A stretch of DNA of 64,000 nt from Streptomyces actuosus (lineage in GTDB: Bacteria > Actinomycetota > Actinomycetes > Streptomycetales > Streptomycetaceae): contig NZ_JAFFZS010000015.1 in the NCBI RefSeq assembly GCF_016921115.1, forward strand, positions 120,266-184,265, in the 5' to 3' direction. Positions 8,275 to 17,625 of the stretch are shown here, one piece after another. Within the stretch, counting starts at the first letter, position 1. Every line of letters begins with the position of its first letter. The notes beneath the pieces were generated by a model. It was given only the letters and a program-made list of their open reading frames with translations, had not been told where the DNA came from and did not search any database. The position numbers and the translations under genes were made by a program.

Positions 8275-9236
8275 CCGGGAGCGTCCTCGCCATCGACGCC
8301 GGCAACAGCAAGACCGACGTCGCGGTCGTGGCGGCCGACGGAGCCGTGCTCGCCACGGCCCGCGGCGGCGGGTTCCGCCCACCCGCGGTGGGGGTGGCGG
8401 CGGCGGTGGACGCCCTAGCGGAGGCGGTCGGCCGGGCCCTCGCGGCAGCCGGCCCCACCTCCGTCGCCCATGTCTCGGCGTGCCTCGCCAACGCCGACCT
8501 CCCGGTGGAGGAGCGGCGGCTGGCCGCCGCACTGCACGCGCGTGCCTGGGGCCCGTCGGTCCAGGTGCGCAACGACACCTTCGCCGTCCTGCGGGCCGGT
8601 GTCGCCGAACCGCGCGGGGTGGCCGTGGTGTGCGGGGCCGGCATCAACTGCGTCGGCATGCTGCCCGACGGGCGCACCGCGCGCTTCCCCGCGCTCGGCC
8701 GGATCTCCGGCGACTGGGGCGGCGGCTGGGGACTGTCCGAGGAGGCGCTGTGGCACGCGGCCCGCGCCGAGGACGGGCGGGGCGCGCCGACCGAGCTGGC
8801 CCGGACCCTGCCCGCGCACTTCGGGCTGCCGTCGATGTACGCCCTCATCGAGGCGCTGCACCTGGAGGACCTCCCGACCGCCCGGCGCCACGAACTGACA
8901 CCCGTGCTCTTCGCCACGGCCGCCGCCGGGGACGCGGTCGCGCGGTCCGTCGTCGATCGCCTGGCCGACGAGATCGTCACCATGGCCGTGGTCGCCCTGA
9001 CCCGGCTCGACCTGCTGGGCGAGGCGGCCCCGGTGCTGCTGGGCGGTGGTGTTCTGACCGCCGGGCACCGGCAACTCGACAATGGTGTCCGTGAGTTGCT
9101 GGCGGACCGGGCACCGAAGGCGTCGCCGGTGGTGGTGCGGGAGCGGCCGGTGCTGGGCGCGGCGCTGCTCGGGCTGGACCGGACGGGCGCGGGCGCGGAG
9201 GTGCAGCGCCGGGTGCGGGCGCACTTCTCGGCGTAG
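8265..9236 (+). CDS. csnK: BadF/BadG-type ATPase, N-acetylglucosamine kinase-like (CsnK-like)
   Basis: A 323-residue protein of the BadF/BadG/BcrA/BcrD ATPase family, which includes eukaryotic-type N-acetylglucosamine kinases. The phosphate-1 loop is VLAIDAGNSKTDVAVV at the N-terminus, phosphate-2 is RGVAVVCGAGINCVG, the sugar loop GRISGDWGGGWGLSEEA follows, and the adenosine motif VLLGGGVLTAG is near the C-terminus. The GTG start at 8265 overlaps the GH4 stop, with GGAG about 9 bases upstream. As last gene of the operon it should phosphorylate the amino sugar released by the hydrolase. The preferred sugar (glucosamine or GlcNAc) is not visible in the sequence. Confidence 0.82.
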   Translation: MGLTGSVLAIDAGNSKTDVAVVAADGAVLATARGGGFRPPAVGVAAAVDALAEAVGRALAAAGPTSVAHVSACLANADLPVEERRLAAALHARAWGPSVQVRNDTFAVLRAGVAEPRGVAVVCGAGINCVGMLPDGRTARFPALGRISGDWGGGWGLSEEALWHAARAEDGRGAPTELARTLPAHFGLPSMYALIEALHLEDLPTARRHELTPVLFATAAAGDAVARSVVDRLADEIVTMAVVALTRLDLLGEAAPVLLGGGVLTAGHRQLDNGVRELLADRAPKASPVVVRERPVLGAALLGLDRTGAGAEVQRRVRAHFSA

Positions 9237-9507
9237 GCGCGGGCACCCCGCACCCGGCCGCGCCGGAACCCCGGAGCGGGCTGCGAACACCCCGTGGCAC
9301 CGCCGTTTCCCGTGGGAACCGAACCGATCTCCCCCGCGTTCTCATGGACAGGAGGACACGGGAATCACGGGGGTGCCGCCGCGCGGCGTCGGGCCGCGAG
9401 CGGCGGGGGCACACTGCGATCCGATCAAGATGCAGTGAAGGCCGGTGCGCAAGGACGCTACCGGCGGCGATACTTGCGGGCGACGGATGACCCTGGGGGA
9501 GGTCAGA

Positions 9508-10956
9508 GTGACACACCCGCCGACGAGCAGCGCGGTACCGCCGCCGGGCTCCGGCGCGCCCACGGCGCCGGCGATCCCGCCCCAGCCGGGCGGGCCCCCC
9601 GGCCGGTCCGTCGCGCCCCCGGGCCACCCGGCCGCCCCGCCGCGCCGCACGGCGTTCGCGGAGGGCGTCGACCGGCTGCGCGCCGCAGCGACCACCGAGC
9701 CCGGCCGGCTGCGCATCATCGGCGCCGTCCTCGCCGTCCTCGTCGTCGCCTTCGGCGCGGTGACCGCCTGGCAGATGACGGACCGGGCGACCGCAGCCGA
9801 CGACGTGCTGCACAAGAGCCAGCCGCTCAGCTCCGCCGCCGCGGACATCTACCGCTCGCTGGCCGACGCCAACACGGCCGCCTCCAGCGGCTTCCTGGCG
9901 GGCGGCGGGGAGACGAGGGCGACCCGCGACCGGTACGAGAAGGACATCCGCACCGCCGCCTCCGGCCTGGTGACGGCCGCCGGCAACTCCGACGCCGGGT
10001 CCCCCGCCGCACAGACCATCGCCCGCCTCAACCGGCTGCTGCCGGAGTACAAGGGCCTGGTCGAGCGGGCCCGCACCTACAACCGGCAGGGCTTCCCGGT
10101 CGGCGGCGCGTACCTCAGGTACGCCAACGAGAAGATGCAGAAGGAGATGCTCCCGGCGGCGGAGGACCTCTACCAGCGGGAGAACCAGCGGCTGAGCGCC
10201 GACTACGCGAGCGCCCGCCCCTATCCGTGGGCGGCGATCGCGCTCGGTGTGCTCGCCCTGGCCGCGCTCGCCTGGGCCCAGCACCGCCACTACCGGCGCA
10301 CACACCGCGTCCTCAACCAGGGCCTCGTCGCCGCCACCGCCGCCGCGACGGTGGCGCTGCTGTGGCTGGTCGTCGGCCACGGCCTGGCCCGCGCCGCGCT
10401 CGACGACTCCTACGACCACGGTGTCCAGTCGCTGAGCGTGCTGCACGACGCCCGCATCGCCTCGCTCAAGGCCCGCGGCAACGAGAACCTCACCCTGGTC
10501 TCGCGCGGGGCCCAGACGGTGAAGGCGGACGGCCGGACCTACGACGCCTACGACCACGACTTCGGCAAGGACATGGAGGCCCTCGGCCGCGGCCTCGCCG
10601 AGGCGCAGCGGCTCGCCGACGACCGGTCCGGCCGGGAGCCGGTCACCGCGGCCGTCGGCAACATGACCGAGTGGAAGAAGCGGCACGCCACCGCGCGCAC
10701 CGCCGACGAGGACGGCTACTACGAGCAGGCCCTCGACAAGGTGATCGGCGCCAAGGGCGCCACCGGCGAGTGCTTCGACAGCGTCGACGCCAACCTGGCG
10801 AAGGCGCTGACCCACGAGCAGGGGGAGTTCCAGCAGGCCGCGGGCGACGGCCTGGGCGCGATGACCGGCCTGCCGGTGGGCGCCGCCGTCCTCGCCCTGC
10901 TGGGCGGTGCGGGCGCGGTGCTCGGCATCGGGCGCAGGCTGTCGGAGTACCGGTGA
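9508..10956 (+). CDS. glnX: GlnX-like four-helix-bundle membrane sensor
   Basis: A 482-residue membrane protein with a long Pro-rich cytoplasmic N-terminus (about 60 residues) and four membrane helices: near 75-95 (IIGAVLAVLVVAFGAVTAW), two in the middle (PWAAIALGVLALAALAWA and VAATAAATVALLWLVV), and one at the end (VGAAVLALLGGAGAVLGI). Between helices 1-2 and 3-4 lie two helical extracytoplasmic segments resembling 4-helix-bundle sensor domains. This layout and its place before glnH and pknG match GlnX, which in mycobacteria relays amino acid availability from GlnH to PknG. The GTG start at 9508 has GGGGGAGG 5 bases upstream. Function here is inferred from context. Confidence 0.78.
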   Translation: MTHPPTSSAVPPPGSGAPTAPAIPPQPGGPPGRSVAPPGHPAAPPRRTAFAEGVDRLRAAATTEPGRLRIIGAVLAVLVVAFGAVTAWQMTDRATAADDVLHKSQPLSSAAADIYRSLADANTAASSGFLAGGGETRATRDRYEKDIRTAASGLVTAAGNSDAGSPAAQTIARLNRLLPEYKGLVERARTYNRQGFPVGGAYLRYANEKMQKEMLPAAEDLYQRENQRLSADYASARPYPWAAIALGVLALAALAWAQHRHYRRTHRVLNQGLVAATAAATVALLWLVVGHGLARAALDDSYDHGVQSLSVLHDARIASLKARGNENLTLVSRGAQTVKADGRTYDAYDHDFGKDMEALGRGLAEAQRLADDRSGREPVTAAVGNMTEWKKRHATARTADEDGYYEQALDKVIGAKGATGECFDSVDANLAKALTHEQGEFQQAAGDGLGAMTGLPVGAAVLALLGGAGAVLGIGRRLSEYR

Positions 10957-10988
10957 AAGGGGGCGGATCGGTGGAAGGGGGTGTGACG

Positions 10989-12017
10989 ATGGCGATACGA
11001 CGTGTGCGGGCCGGGCTGAAGGGCTGGGGCGGAGTCGGTGCGATGGCCGCCGTCTGCGCCCTGGCGCTGGCCTTCGTGCTCCTGCTGCCGCTGACGCAGT
11101 CGCCCGGCCCGGACGGCGCGGGCACCGGCGGCCCCGGGATCGCCGAGGGCGTCCAGACACGCGCCGTCGAGTGCCGGGCGCCGGAGAAGCAGACGCTGGC
11201 GCCGTCCCGGGCGGACGGTCCCACGATCGAGGCCATCAAGAACCGCATCGGGGCCCGGCGCAAGCTGGTCGTCGGCGTCGACCAGAACAGCTACCGCTGG
11301 GGCTACCGCGACCCCAACAACGACGGCGCGCAACTGGAGGGCTTCGACATCGACCTGGTCCACCGGATCGCCGCGGACATCCTCGGCGACCCGAACGCGG
11401 TCCAGTTCAAGGCGATACCCACCGACCAGCGGATCCCTGCGATCCGGAGCGGCCGGGTGGACATGGTGGTGCGCACCATGACGATCACCTGCGACCGCCT
11501 CGGCGAGGTCGCCTTCTCCGCGCCGTACTTCAGGACGGGGCAGCAGGTGCTGGCGGCCAAGTCGTCATCCGTCACCGGGTACGACAGGTCCCTGGCCGGG
11601 CAGAGGATCTGCACCGCCGCCGGTTCCACGGCGTACACCCGGCTGGCGAAGGACCGTGCGGCGGGCCTCCTGGCGGCCACCGCGGACATCTCCACCACCG
11701 TCCCCAACCAGCTCGACTGCCTGGTCAGGCTGCAACTGGGCGAGGTGGACGCGGTGGTGACCGACGGTGCGCTCGCCGCGAGCCAGGCCGCCCAGGACCC
11801 GACGGTCGAGCTGAAGGGCGCGGCGTTCACCACGGAGTACTACGGCGTGGCGATGAAGAGGGACGCAGACGATCTGGTACGCCGGGTCAACCGGGTCCTG
11901 GTGGACTACCGCGGGAGCGGCTGGCAGACGTCCTACGACAGATGGCTGTCGGCGACACTGGGGAAGGACTCCGCGGCATCGAAGCCGCCCGCGCCGCAGT
12001 ACCTGCGCACGAGCTGA
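10989..12017 (+). CDS. glnH: GlnH-like amino acid-binding protein, membrane-anchored
   Basis: A 342-residue extracytoplasmic binding protein of the amino-acid solute-binding family 3. Residues about 15-37 are a membrane anchor (GAMAAVCALALAFVLLLPL); no lipobox cysteine follows. The binding fold starts near residue 96 with KLVVGVDQNSYRWGYRDP, followed by LEGFDIDLVHRIAADILG, RVDMVVRTMTITCDRLGEVAFSAPYF and the hinge and lobe-2 motifs AAGSTAYTRL and VDAVVTDGALA. In mycobacteria the GlnH of this cluster binds Asp/Glu/Asn-type ligands and signals rather than transports; no transporter permease or ATPase sits here either. The ATG at 10989 is preferred, with GAAGGGGG 7 bases upstream; a GTG at 10953 overlapping the glnX stop is an alternative. 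Confidence 0.82.
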   Translation: MAIRRVRAGLKGWGGVGAMAAVCALALAFVLLLPLTQSPGPDGAGTGGPGIAEGVQTRAVECRAPEKQTLAPSRADGPTIEAIKNRIGARRKLVVGVDQNSYRWGYRDPNNDGAQLEGFDIDLVHRIAADILGDPNAVQFKAIPTDQRIPAIRSGRVDMVVRTMTITCDRLGEVAFSAPYFRTGQQVLAAKSSSVTGYDRSLAGQRICTAAGSTAYTRLAKDRAAGLLAATADISTTVPNQLDCLVRLQLGEVDAVVTDGALAASQAAQDPTVELKGAAFTTEYYGVAMKRDADDLVRRVNRVLVDYRGSGWQTSYDRWLSATLGKDSAASKPPAPQYLRTS

Positions 12018-12081
12018 CGGGGCGGCACGAACGACGAGCAGGCAGACGGGCAGCATCCGACACAGCAGCGAGAGGTGATCG

Positions 12082-13416
12082 ATGGGCGTCACGGACCCCG
12101 CCGGGCCGGTGATGGACCGGGACGAGGTGGACCGTGCGCTGGCGCGGCTCGGCGCCGAGCACGAGGCGATCGAGACCTCCCTGCTGGCCCTCCAGGACCA
12201 CGCGGGCCGCAGGCTCCTGGAAGGTGCCGAGCTGGCCGGGCTCACCCGTGAGCGGTGGGCCGCCGCGGAGGCGTCGATCACCCTGCTGTGGGCGTACTTC
12301 GACGCCTACTCCGGCGCCCTGCGCACCGCCCGCGAGATCCGCGCCCGCCGCCGCTGGTCGAGCCGCGAGGACCTGGTGGAGCTGACGGAGCTGCTGCGCG
12401 GCGAGGCGGTGACGGTCGCCGGTTCCGCGGCGGCCCTGGTCAACGCGCCCGCACCGCACGGCGGTCCGGGCCGGCTCAGCGAGCGGTTCTCGCTGGCCGC
12501 GCTGGTGGACCGGATGAACGAGCTCTACGCGGCCTCCCTCGACATGGTCGTGGCCGCCGACGCGGTGTGGTCCGCGCTGCCCGCGCGGATCGACCTGCTC
12601 GCCGCGGAACTCCAGCGCACCCGGCAGCTCGCGCACTCGGTCGGGGTGCGCCCCGGCGAGCATCCCGCGGGGGACGACCTGGAGCGCATCACGCGCACGC
12701 TGACGAGGCTGCGCGAGGAGGTGATCTCCGACCCGCTGGCCCACTGGGTGCCTGCGCAGGCCAGTTCGGCGCCGGGCGGCGGCCGGCCCGACACCACGGT
12801 CTACGACCGCGAGGCGCGCGCCCTGGAGGAGGTGCGCCGTGAGATAGACGCCGTCCTGACCGTGCGCCAGGACGCCGAGCAGCGGCTGGTCCGGCTGCGG
12901 GACCTGCTCTCCCGGGCGGACCGCACGCTCTCCGAGGCACGGACCGCGCGCGGTGAGGTCCTGGCGAAGATCGCGGCCACGGAGGTGCCGGTGGTCAGCG
13001 GACCGCCGACCGCGCTGCAGGAGCAGCTGGCGACGGCGGCCGAGTACCGCAGGCAGGCCCGGTGGCACCGGCTCTCCCCGCTGCTGGAGCAGCTGGAGCA
13101 GCGCGCGGAGGACGAACTGCTGCGCGCCCGCGAGTCGCTGTCCGCGGTCACCGCCCCGCTCGCGGTCCGTGCCGAGCTGCGCGGCCGTCTCGACGCCTAC
13201 CGGGCGAAGATCGCCCGGCACGGTCTGGCGGAGGACCCGGTGCTGATCGAGCGGTACGAGAAGGCGCGCCGCATGCTGTGGAGCGCACCCTGCGACCTGC
13301 GCGTGGCCGAACAGGCCGTGCTGCTCTACCAGCAGGCCGCCGCCGAGGCGCTGGGCGCGCCGCACAGGCCGGGGCCGGGCGGACCTGACGACCGAAGGGG
13401 GGAGTCGCCGTCATGA
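12082..13416 (+). CDS. conserved coiled-coil protein of the pknG cluster
   Basis: A 444-residue soluble protein rich in Ala, Arg, Leu and Glu with long stretches of helical heptad character (for example residues 255-310 and 340-400). No signal peptide, membrane segment or known enzyme motif is visible. It ends with the GTCATGAG overlap in which its TGA shares 3 bases with the ATG of pknG, so the two are translationally coupled and probably work together. A short Gly/Pro-rich tail precedes the stop. An adaptor or scaffold role for the kinase module is a guess. The ATG at 12082 has GAGAGG upstream. Confidence 0.85.
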   Translation: MGVTDPAGPVMDRDEVDRALARLGAEHEAIETSLLALQDHAGRRLLEGAELAGLTRERWAAAEASITLLWAYFDAYSGALRTAREIRARRRWSSREDLVELTELLRGEAVTVAGSAAALVNAPAPHGGPGRLSERFSLAALVDRMNELYAASLDMVVAADAVWSALPARIDLLAAELQRTRQLAHSVGVRPGEHPAGDDLERITRTLTRLREEVISDPLAHWVPAQASSAPGGGRPDTTVYDREARALEEVRREIDAVLTVRQDAEQRLVRLRDLLSRADRTLSEARTARGEVLAKIAATEVPVVSGPPTALQEQLATAAEYRRQARWHRLSPLLEQLEQRAEDELLRARESLSAVTAPLAVRAELRGRLDAYRAKIARHGLAEDPVLIERYEKARRMLWSAPCDLRVAEQAVLLYQQAAAEALGAPHRPGPGGPDDRRGESPS

Positions 13417-16010
13417 GCGGTGCGACGAGTCGGACGGGGCAGACCTGCCAGCGGCCGGGCTGCGGCGGGGCGTACGAGGACGTCGGCGGAGGTGAGCTGT
13501 ACTGCGACACGTGCGGGCTCGCACCCGTGGTGTCGGCCTCCGGTACGGCCTCCGTCCCCGACGGCCGGGGTTCGACCGGCAGCGGGAGCGCGCGCAGCGG
13601 GCGCAGCAGCCGCGGTTCGGGGACGTCGTCGCAGTCGTCGCGGTCGCGCCGCTCGGTGTCCGGGCGCCTGTCGCGCTCGCTGTCCGGCGGCACGTCGGGA
13701 CGTTCGGTGTCGGTGCGCAGCTCCGGCTCCTCCACCGCCTCCTCGGGCCGCAGCCGACTCGGCGCGGGTCTGGTCGAGGTGCCGCAGGTACCGCGGCCCG
13801 ACCCGCGCTCGATGGTGCTGGAGCGCCCCGAGGTGCCCGAGCGGAAGCGGTTCTGCTCACGCTCCGACTGCGGGGCGCCGGTCGGGCGGGCGCGCGGCGG
13901 CCGGCCCGGCCGCACGGAGGGCTTCTGCACCAAGTGCGGCCACCCGTACTCCTTCGTCCCGAAGCTGACCGGCGGTGACGTCGTGCACGGCCAGTACGAG
14001 GTCGTGGGCTGCCTGGCACACGGCGGCCTCGGCTGGATCTACCTGGCCGTGGACCGGGCGGTCTCCGACCGCTGGGTGGTCCTCAAGGGCCTCCTGGACA
14101 CCGGTGACCAGGACGCCATGGCGGCGGCTATCTCCGAGCGGCGCTTCCTCGCGGAGATCGAGCACGCCAACATCGTCCGCATCTACAACTTCGTCGAGCA
14201 CCTCGATCAGCGCACCGGCTCCCTGGACGGCTACATCGTCATGGAGTACGTGGGCGGCAAGTCGCTCAAGGAGATCGCCAACGCGCGCCGCACGACCGGC
14301 GGGCGGCGCGACCCGCTGCCGGTGGAGCAGGCCTGCGCCTACGGCATCGAGGCGCTGGAGGCCCTGGGCCACCTGCACAGCCGCAACCTCCTGTACTGCG
14401 ACTTCAAGGTCGACAACGCCATCCAGACCGAGGACCAGCTCAAGCTGATCGACATGGGCGCGGTGCGCCGCATGGACGACGACGAGTCTGCCATCTACGG
14501 CACGGTGGGCTACCAGGCGCCCGAGGTGGCGGAGATCGGCCCGTCGGTGGCGTCCGACCTGTACACGGTGGGCCGCACCCTGGCGGTCCTCACCTTCGAC
14601 TTCCAGGGCTACACCACCGTCCACGTCGACTCCCTGCCCGACCCGGACGACATCGACGTCTTCCGGCAGTACGAGTCGTTCTACCGGCTACTGGTCCGCG
14701 CCACCGACCCCGATCCGGCCCGTAGGTTCGCCTCCGCACAGGAGATGGCCGAGCAGCTCACCGGTGTCCTGCGCGAGGTGGTCTCCCTGCAGACGGGGCG
14801 GGCCCGGCCCGCGCTGTCCACCCTGTTCGGGCCGGAGGTCAGGGTCACGGACACGCAGCTGTTCCCCCCGCTGGACGGCGAGGTCTCGCGGCTCGGGGCG
14901 CGCGCGGCGGGCCGCGGACGGCGCGGGACGGGCGCGCGGCCGTCCGGGGCGCCGGCGCCGACCGGTGCGGCTGCGGCGGCTCCCGCGGCGGTGATCGCCA
15001 CGCCGCCGCACGGCACCGCCGTCCTCGCCGGGCACCCGGCCCCGCAGTCGTACACCGCCGGTGTGGGCGGAGGCCTCGTCAGGCCCGTCGCCGTCGCCGC
15101 CGCCGCGCTCGCCCTGCCGGTGCCGCGGGTGGATCCCTCCGACCCCAACGCGGGTTTCCTTGCGGGGCTGATGGCCTCGGCGTCCGCGGAGCTGATCGCC
15201 GCGCTGCACGCCGCGCCCACCCGGTCGCCGGAGCTGCGGCTGCGTGAGCTGAGGGCATCCCTGGAGACGGGCGAGACGGCCGGGGCCGTGCGGGCGCTGG
15301 AGGCGCTTCAGACCGACCACCCCGACGACTGGCGGGTGGTCTGGTACCGGGGTGTGACGGCGCTGGTCACCGGCGACCACGAGGGTGCCGCGCTCGCCTT
15401 CGACGCGGTCTACGACGCCTTCCCCGGGGAGACCGCGCCCAAGCTGGCGCTCGCCCTGTGCGCGGAGATCCTGGGCCAGCTGGACAACGCCGCCGAGTAC
15501 TACCGGCTGGTGTGGGCGACCGACCCGAGCTGTGTGGGCGCCGCGTTCGGCCTGGCCCGGGTGCAGCTCGCGGCCGCGGACCGGCGCGGTGCCGTACGGA
15601 CGCTGGAGTCGGTGCCGGAGTCGTCCATCCACTACACGGCCGCGCGGGTGGCGGCCGTCCGGGCCCGGCTGCGGCAGCGCACGGCGGCCGCCGCCGATCT
15701 GCCGTTCCTGGAGGACGTGGGGGCCGCCGCGGCACAGGTCGAGGCGCTGGACGCGTACGGTCTGGACCCCGCGCGACGCGAGCAGTTGGCCACCGAGGTC
15801 CTCGGCAGCGCGCTGGACTGGATACTCTCCGGTGGCCGGACCGGCCCGCCCGCCCGGCGCCTGCTGCTCGGCAGCGAACTGGACGAACGGGGCCTGCGCT
15901 TCGGGCTGGAGCGCTCGTACCGCACGCTGGCCAGGCTGGCGCCCGGCGGCGAGGAGAGGATCGACCTGGTGGAACGTGCCAACCGTTACCGCCCCCGGAC
16001 GTGGGTGTAG
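13413..16010 (+). CDS. pknG: PknG-like serine/threonine protein kinase with zinc ribbons and TPR domain
   Basis: An 865-residue soluble kinase. Residues 10-35 hold one Cys4 ribbon (CQRPGC, CDTC); a Ser/Arg-rich low-complexity stretch follows; a second ribbon near 148-178 (CSRSDC, CTKC, then GHPYSFVP) equals the rubredoxin-like domain of mycobacterial PknG. The kinase domain spans about 190-450: lysine at about 225 (WVVLKG), catalytic loop YCDFKVDN with Asp about 330 in place of HRD, metal motif LIDMG with Asp about 347, and GTVGYQAPE. The C-terminal half (from about 610) is TPR-like helical repeats. In mycobacteria PknG phosphorylates the FHA protein GarA to control 2-oxoglutarate metabolism; here an FHA protein is encoded 3 kb downstream. 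The start overlaps the upstream stop. Confidence 0.9.
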   Translation: MSGATSRTGQTCQRPGCGGAYEDVGGGELYCDTCGLAPVVSASGTASVPDGRGSTGSGSARSGRSSRGSGTSSQSSRSRRSVSGRLSRSLSGGTSGRSVSVRSSGSSTASSGRSRLGAGLVEVPQVPRPDPRSMVLERPEVPERKRFCSRSDCGAPVGRARGGRPGRTEGFCTKCGHPYSFVPKLTGGDVVHGQYEVVGCLAHGGLGWIYLAVDRAVSDRWVVLKGLLDTGDQDAMAAAISERRFLAEIEHANIVRIYNFVEHLDQRTGSLDGYIVMEYVGGKSLKEIANARRTTGGRRDPLPVEQACAYGIEALEALGHLHSRNLLYCDFKVDNAIQTEDQLKLIDMGAVRRMDDDESAIYGTVGYQAPEVAEIGPSVASDLYTVGRTLAVLTFDFQGYTTVHVDSLPDPDDIDVFRQYESFYRLLVRATDPDPARRFASAQEMAEQLTGVLREVVSLQTGRARPALSTLFGPEVRVTDTQLFPPLDGEVSRLGARAAGRGRRGTGARPSGAPAPTGAAAAAPAAVIATPPHGTAVLAGHPAPQSYTAGVGGGLVRPVAVAAAALALPVPRVDPSDPNAGFLAGLMASASAELIAALHAAPTRSPELRLRELRASLETGETAGAVRALEALQTDHPDDWRVVWYRGVTALVTGDHEGAALAFDAVYDAFPGETAPKLALALCAEILGQLDNAAEYYRLVWATDPSCVGAAFGLARVQLAAADRRGAVRTLESVPESSIHYTAARVAAVRARLRQRTAAAADLPFLEDVGAAAAQVEALDAYGLDPARREQLATEVLGSALDWILSGGRTGPPARRLLLGSELDERGLRFGLERSYRTLARLAPGGEERIDLVERANRYRPRTWV

Positions 16011-16013
16011 TTG

Positions 16014-17492
16014 ATGTCGCAGATGCCCCAGCAGGCCACCGTGTCGCAGTGCCCGAGCTGTGCGGAACCGCTCGAATCGGGTGACCGTTTCTGCGGTGCG
16101 TGCGGATACGACCTGTCCGCCGTGCCCGCGCCGCAGCCCGACCGTCCGACGATCGCCATGAGCGGCTCGGCGCTGCAGCCGCCCGCCGGTTCGGCCGCCT
16201 GGCCGCACGCCGCCGAGCCGGGCAGCCACGACACCCCGCCGGCCGTCCACCTGCCGACGGACCTGCCGGGCACCGACTCGGGCGGGGGCGGTCTGCCGGC
16301 GCAGCCGCCCGCGGTCCCGGCGCCCCCCACCGTGCCGCCCACACCTCCGGCACCCCCGGTGCCCTCGGCACCCCCGGCACCCCCGGCACCCTCGGCACCC
16401 CCGGTGCCCCCGGTGCCCCCGGCACCCCCGACTGCCTGGGCGTCCGGGGCGGGCCGGCCCGTCACGGCGGCCCCCGGCGTGCGCTTCGACCGGTCGCCGG
16501 AGCCGGAGGAGTTCCCGCTGCAGGCGCCCGATCCGCGGGTGGTGACGGAGACGGCCGACGGCGGGTCCGCCGAGGAGCCCAAGGTGTGCGTGGCATGCCG
16601 GGCGGGCCGCGTGGACACCGACGGCTACTGCGAGAACTGCGGGCACGCCCAGCCGCGCGAACGCGACCACATGGAACAGGAGTCGGGCCCCGTGGCCGCC
16701 GTCAGCGACCGCGGCCTGCGCCACCACCGCAACGAGGACGCCTTCGCCGTCGGTCACACCGCACTGCCCGACGGCTCCCCGGTGTCCCTGGCGATCGTCT
16801 GCGACGGCGTGTCCTCCGCGACCCGCCCCGACGACGCCTCGCAGGCCGCGGCCCGGACCGCGAGCGAGTCGCTGCGGGCCGCGCTGGACCGGGGCACCCA
16901 CCCGCAGCAGGCGATGCACGACGCGATCGTCGCCGCCTCCCGTGCCGTCGACTCGCTGGCGGCGGAGCCCGCGACGGCCCGTGAGCACGCCCCCCACCAG
17001 AACGCGCCCGCCTGCACGATCGTCGGGGCGGTGGTGGCCTCCGGACTGCTCGTCGTGGGCTGGGTCGGCGACAGCCGCGCCTACTGGGTGCCCGCCGACC
17101 GCGGCGCGCCCGCGGCCCGGCTCACCGAGGACGACTCCTGGGCGGCGCAGATGGTCGCCGCCGGCCTGATGAACGCGGCCGAGGCGTACGCCGACGAGCG
17201 CGCCCACGCGATCACCGGCTGGCTCGGCGCGGACGCCTACGAACTGGAGCCGCACACCGCCTCGTTCAAGCCGGACCGGCCCGGCGTGGTGCTGGTGTGC
17301 ACGGACGGGCTGTGGAACTACGCCGAGACGGCCGAGCAGATGGCCGGCGTGCTCCCCCCCGACGCGGACGCACGCCCCCTGCACAGCGCGCAGGTCCTGG
17401 TCGGGCACGCCCTGGACGGCGGGGGCCACGACAACGTAACAGTGGCCGTCGTGCCGTTCCCCGCACCCGCGCAGGGGGCAGGATCGGCCTGA
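16014..17492 (+). CDS. PP2C-family protein phosphatase with two zinc ribbons
   Basis: A 492-residue protein phosphatase of the metal-dependent PP2C type, the likely counterpart of the adjacent kinase. Residues 10-36 form a Cys4 ribbon (CPSC, CGAC), then comes a ~100-residue Pro-rich linker with PAPPVPSAPPAPP repeats, then a second ribbon near 195-218 (CVAC, CENC). The catalytic domain starts with SDRGLRHHRNEDAF, followed by AIVCDGVSS, GWVGDSRAYW, LTEDDSWA, LVCTDGLWNY and HDNVTVAVV, which supply the metal-binding aspartates. ATG at 16014 is used; a TTG 3 bases earlier is possible. It begins 3 bases after the pknG stop. Confidence 0.9.
   Translation: MSQMPQQATVSQCPSCAEPLESGDRFCGACGYDLSAVPAPQPDRPTIAMSGSALQPPAGSAAWPHAAEPGSHDTPPAVHLPTDLPGTDSGGGGLPAQPPAVPAPPTVPPTPPAPPVPSAPPAPPAPSAPPVPPVPPAPPTAWASGAGRPVTAAPGVRFDRSPEPEEFPLQAPDPRVVTETADGGSAEEPKVCVACRAGRVDTDGYCENCGHAQPRERDHMEQESGPVAAVSDRGLRHHRNEDAFAVGHTALPDGSPVSLAIVCDGVSSATRPDDASQAAARTASESLRAALDRGTHPQQAMHDAIVAASRAVDSLAAEPATAREHAPHQNAPACTIVGAVVASGLLVVGWVGDSRAYWVPADRGAPAARLTEDDSWAAQMVAAGLMNAAEAYADERAHAITGWLGADAYELEPHTASFKPDRPGVVLVCTDGLWNYAETAEQMAGVLPPDADARPLHSAQVLVGHALDGGGHDNVTVAVVPFPAPAQGAGSA
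16320..16433 (+). repeat. short tandem Pro/Ala-Val codon repeats in phosphatase linker
   Basis: Degenerate tandem copies of the 9-mer GGCACCCCC (with GGTGCCCCC and GGCACCCTC variants) encode the PAP/PVP/SAP linker between the two zinc ribbons of the phosphatase. Such runs expand and contract easily, so linker length probably varies between strains. Confidence 0.7.
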
Positions 17493-17625
17493 GGCCCGCC
17501 GACGGGGAGGACTCGCACCGCGAGGACTCCTCCGTCACGGGACAGCCTCACGCGGACCGGAGGGGACCGGTCCGCAACCAGCCGTCGCCTCACGGGGTGG
17601 GGCGCTCAAGGGGGATCGATCAGGC

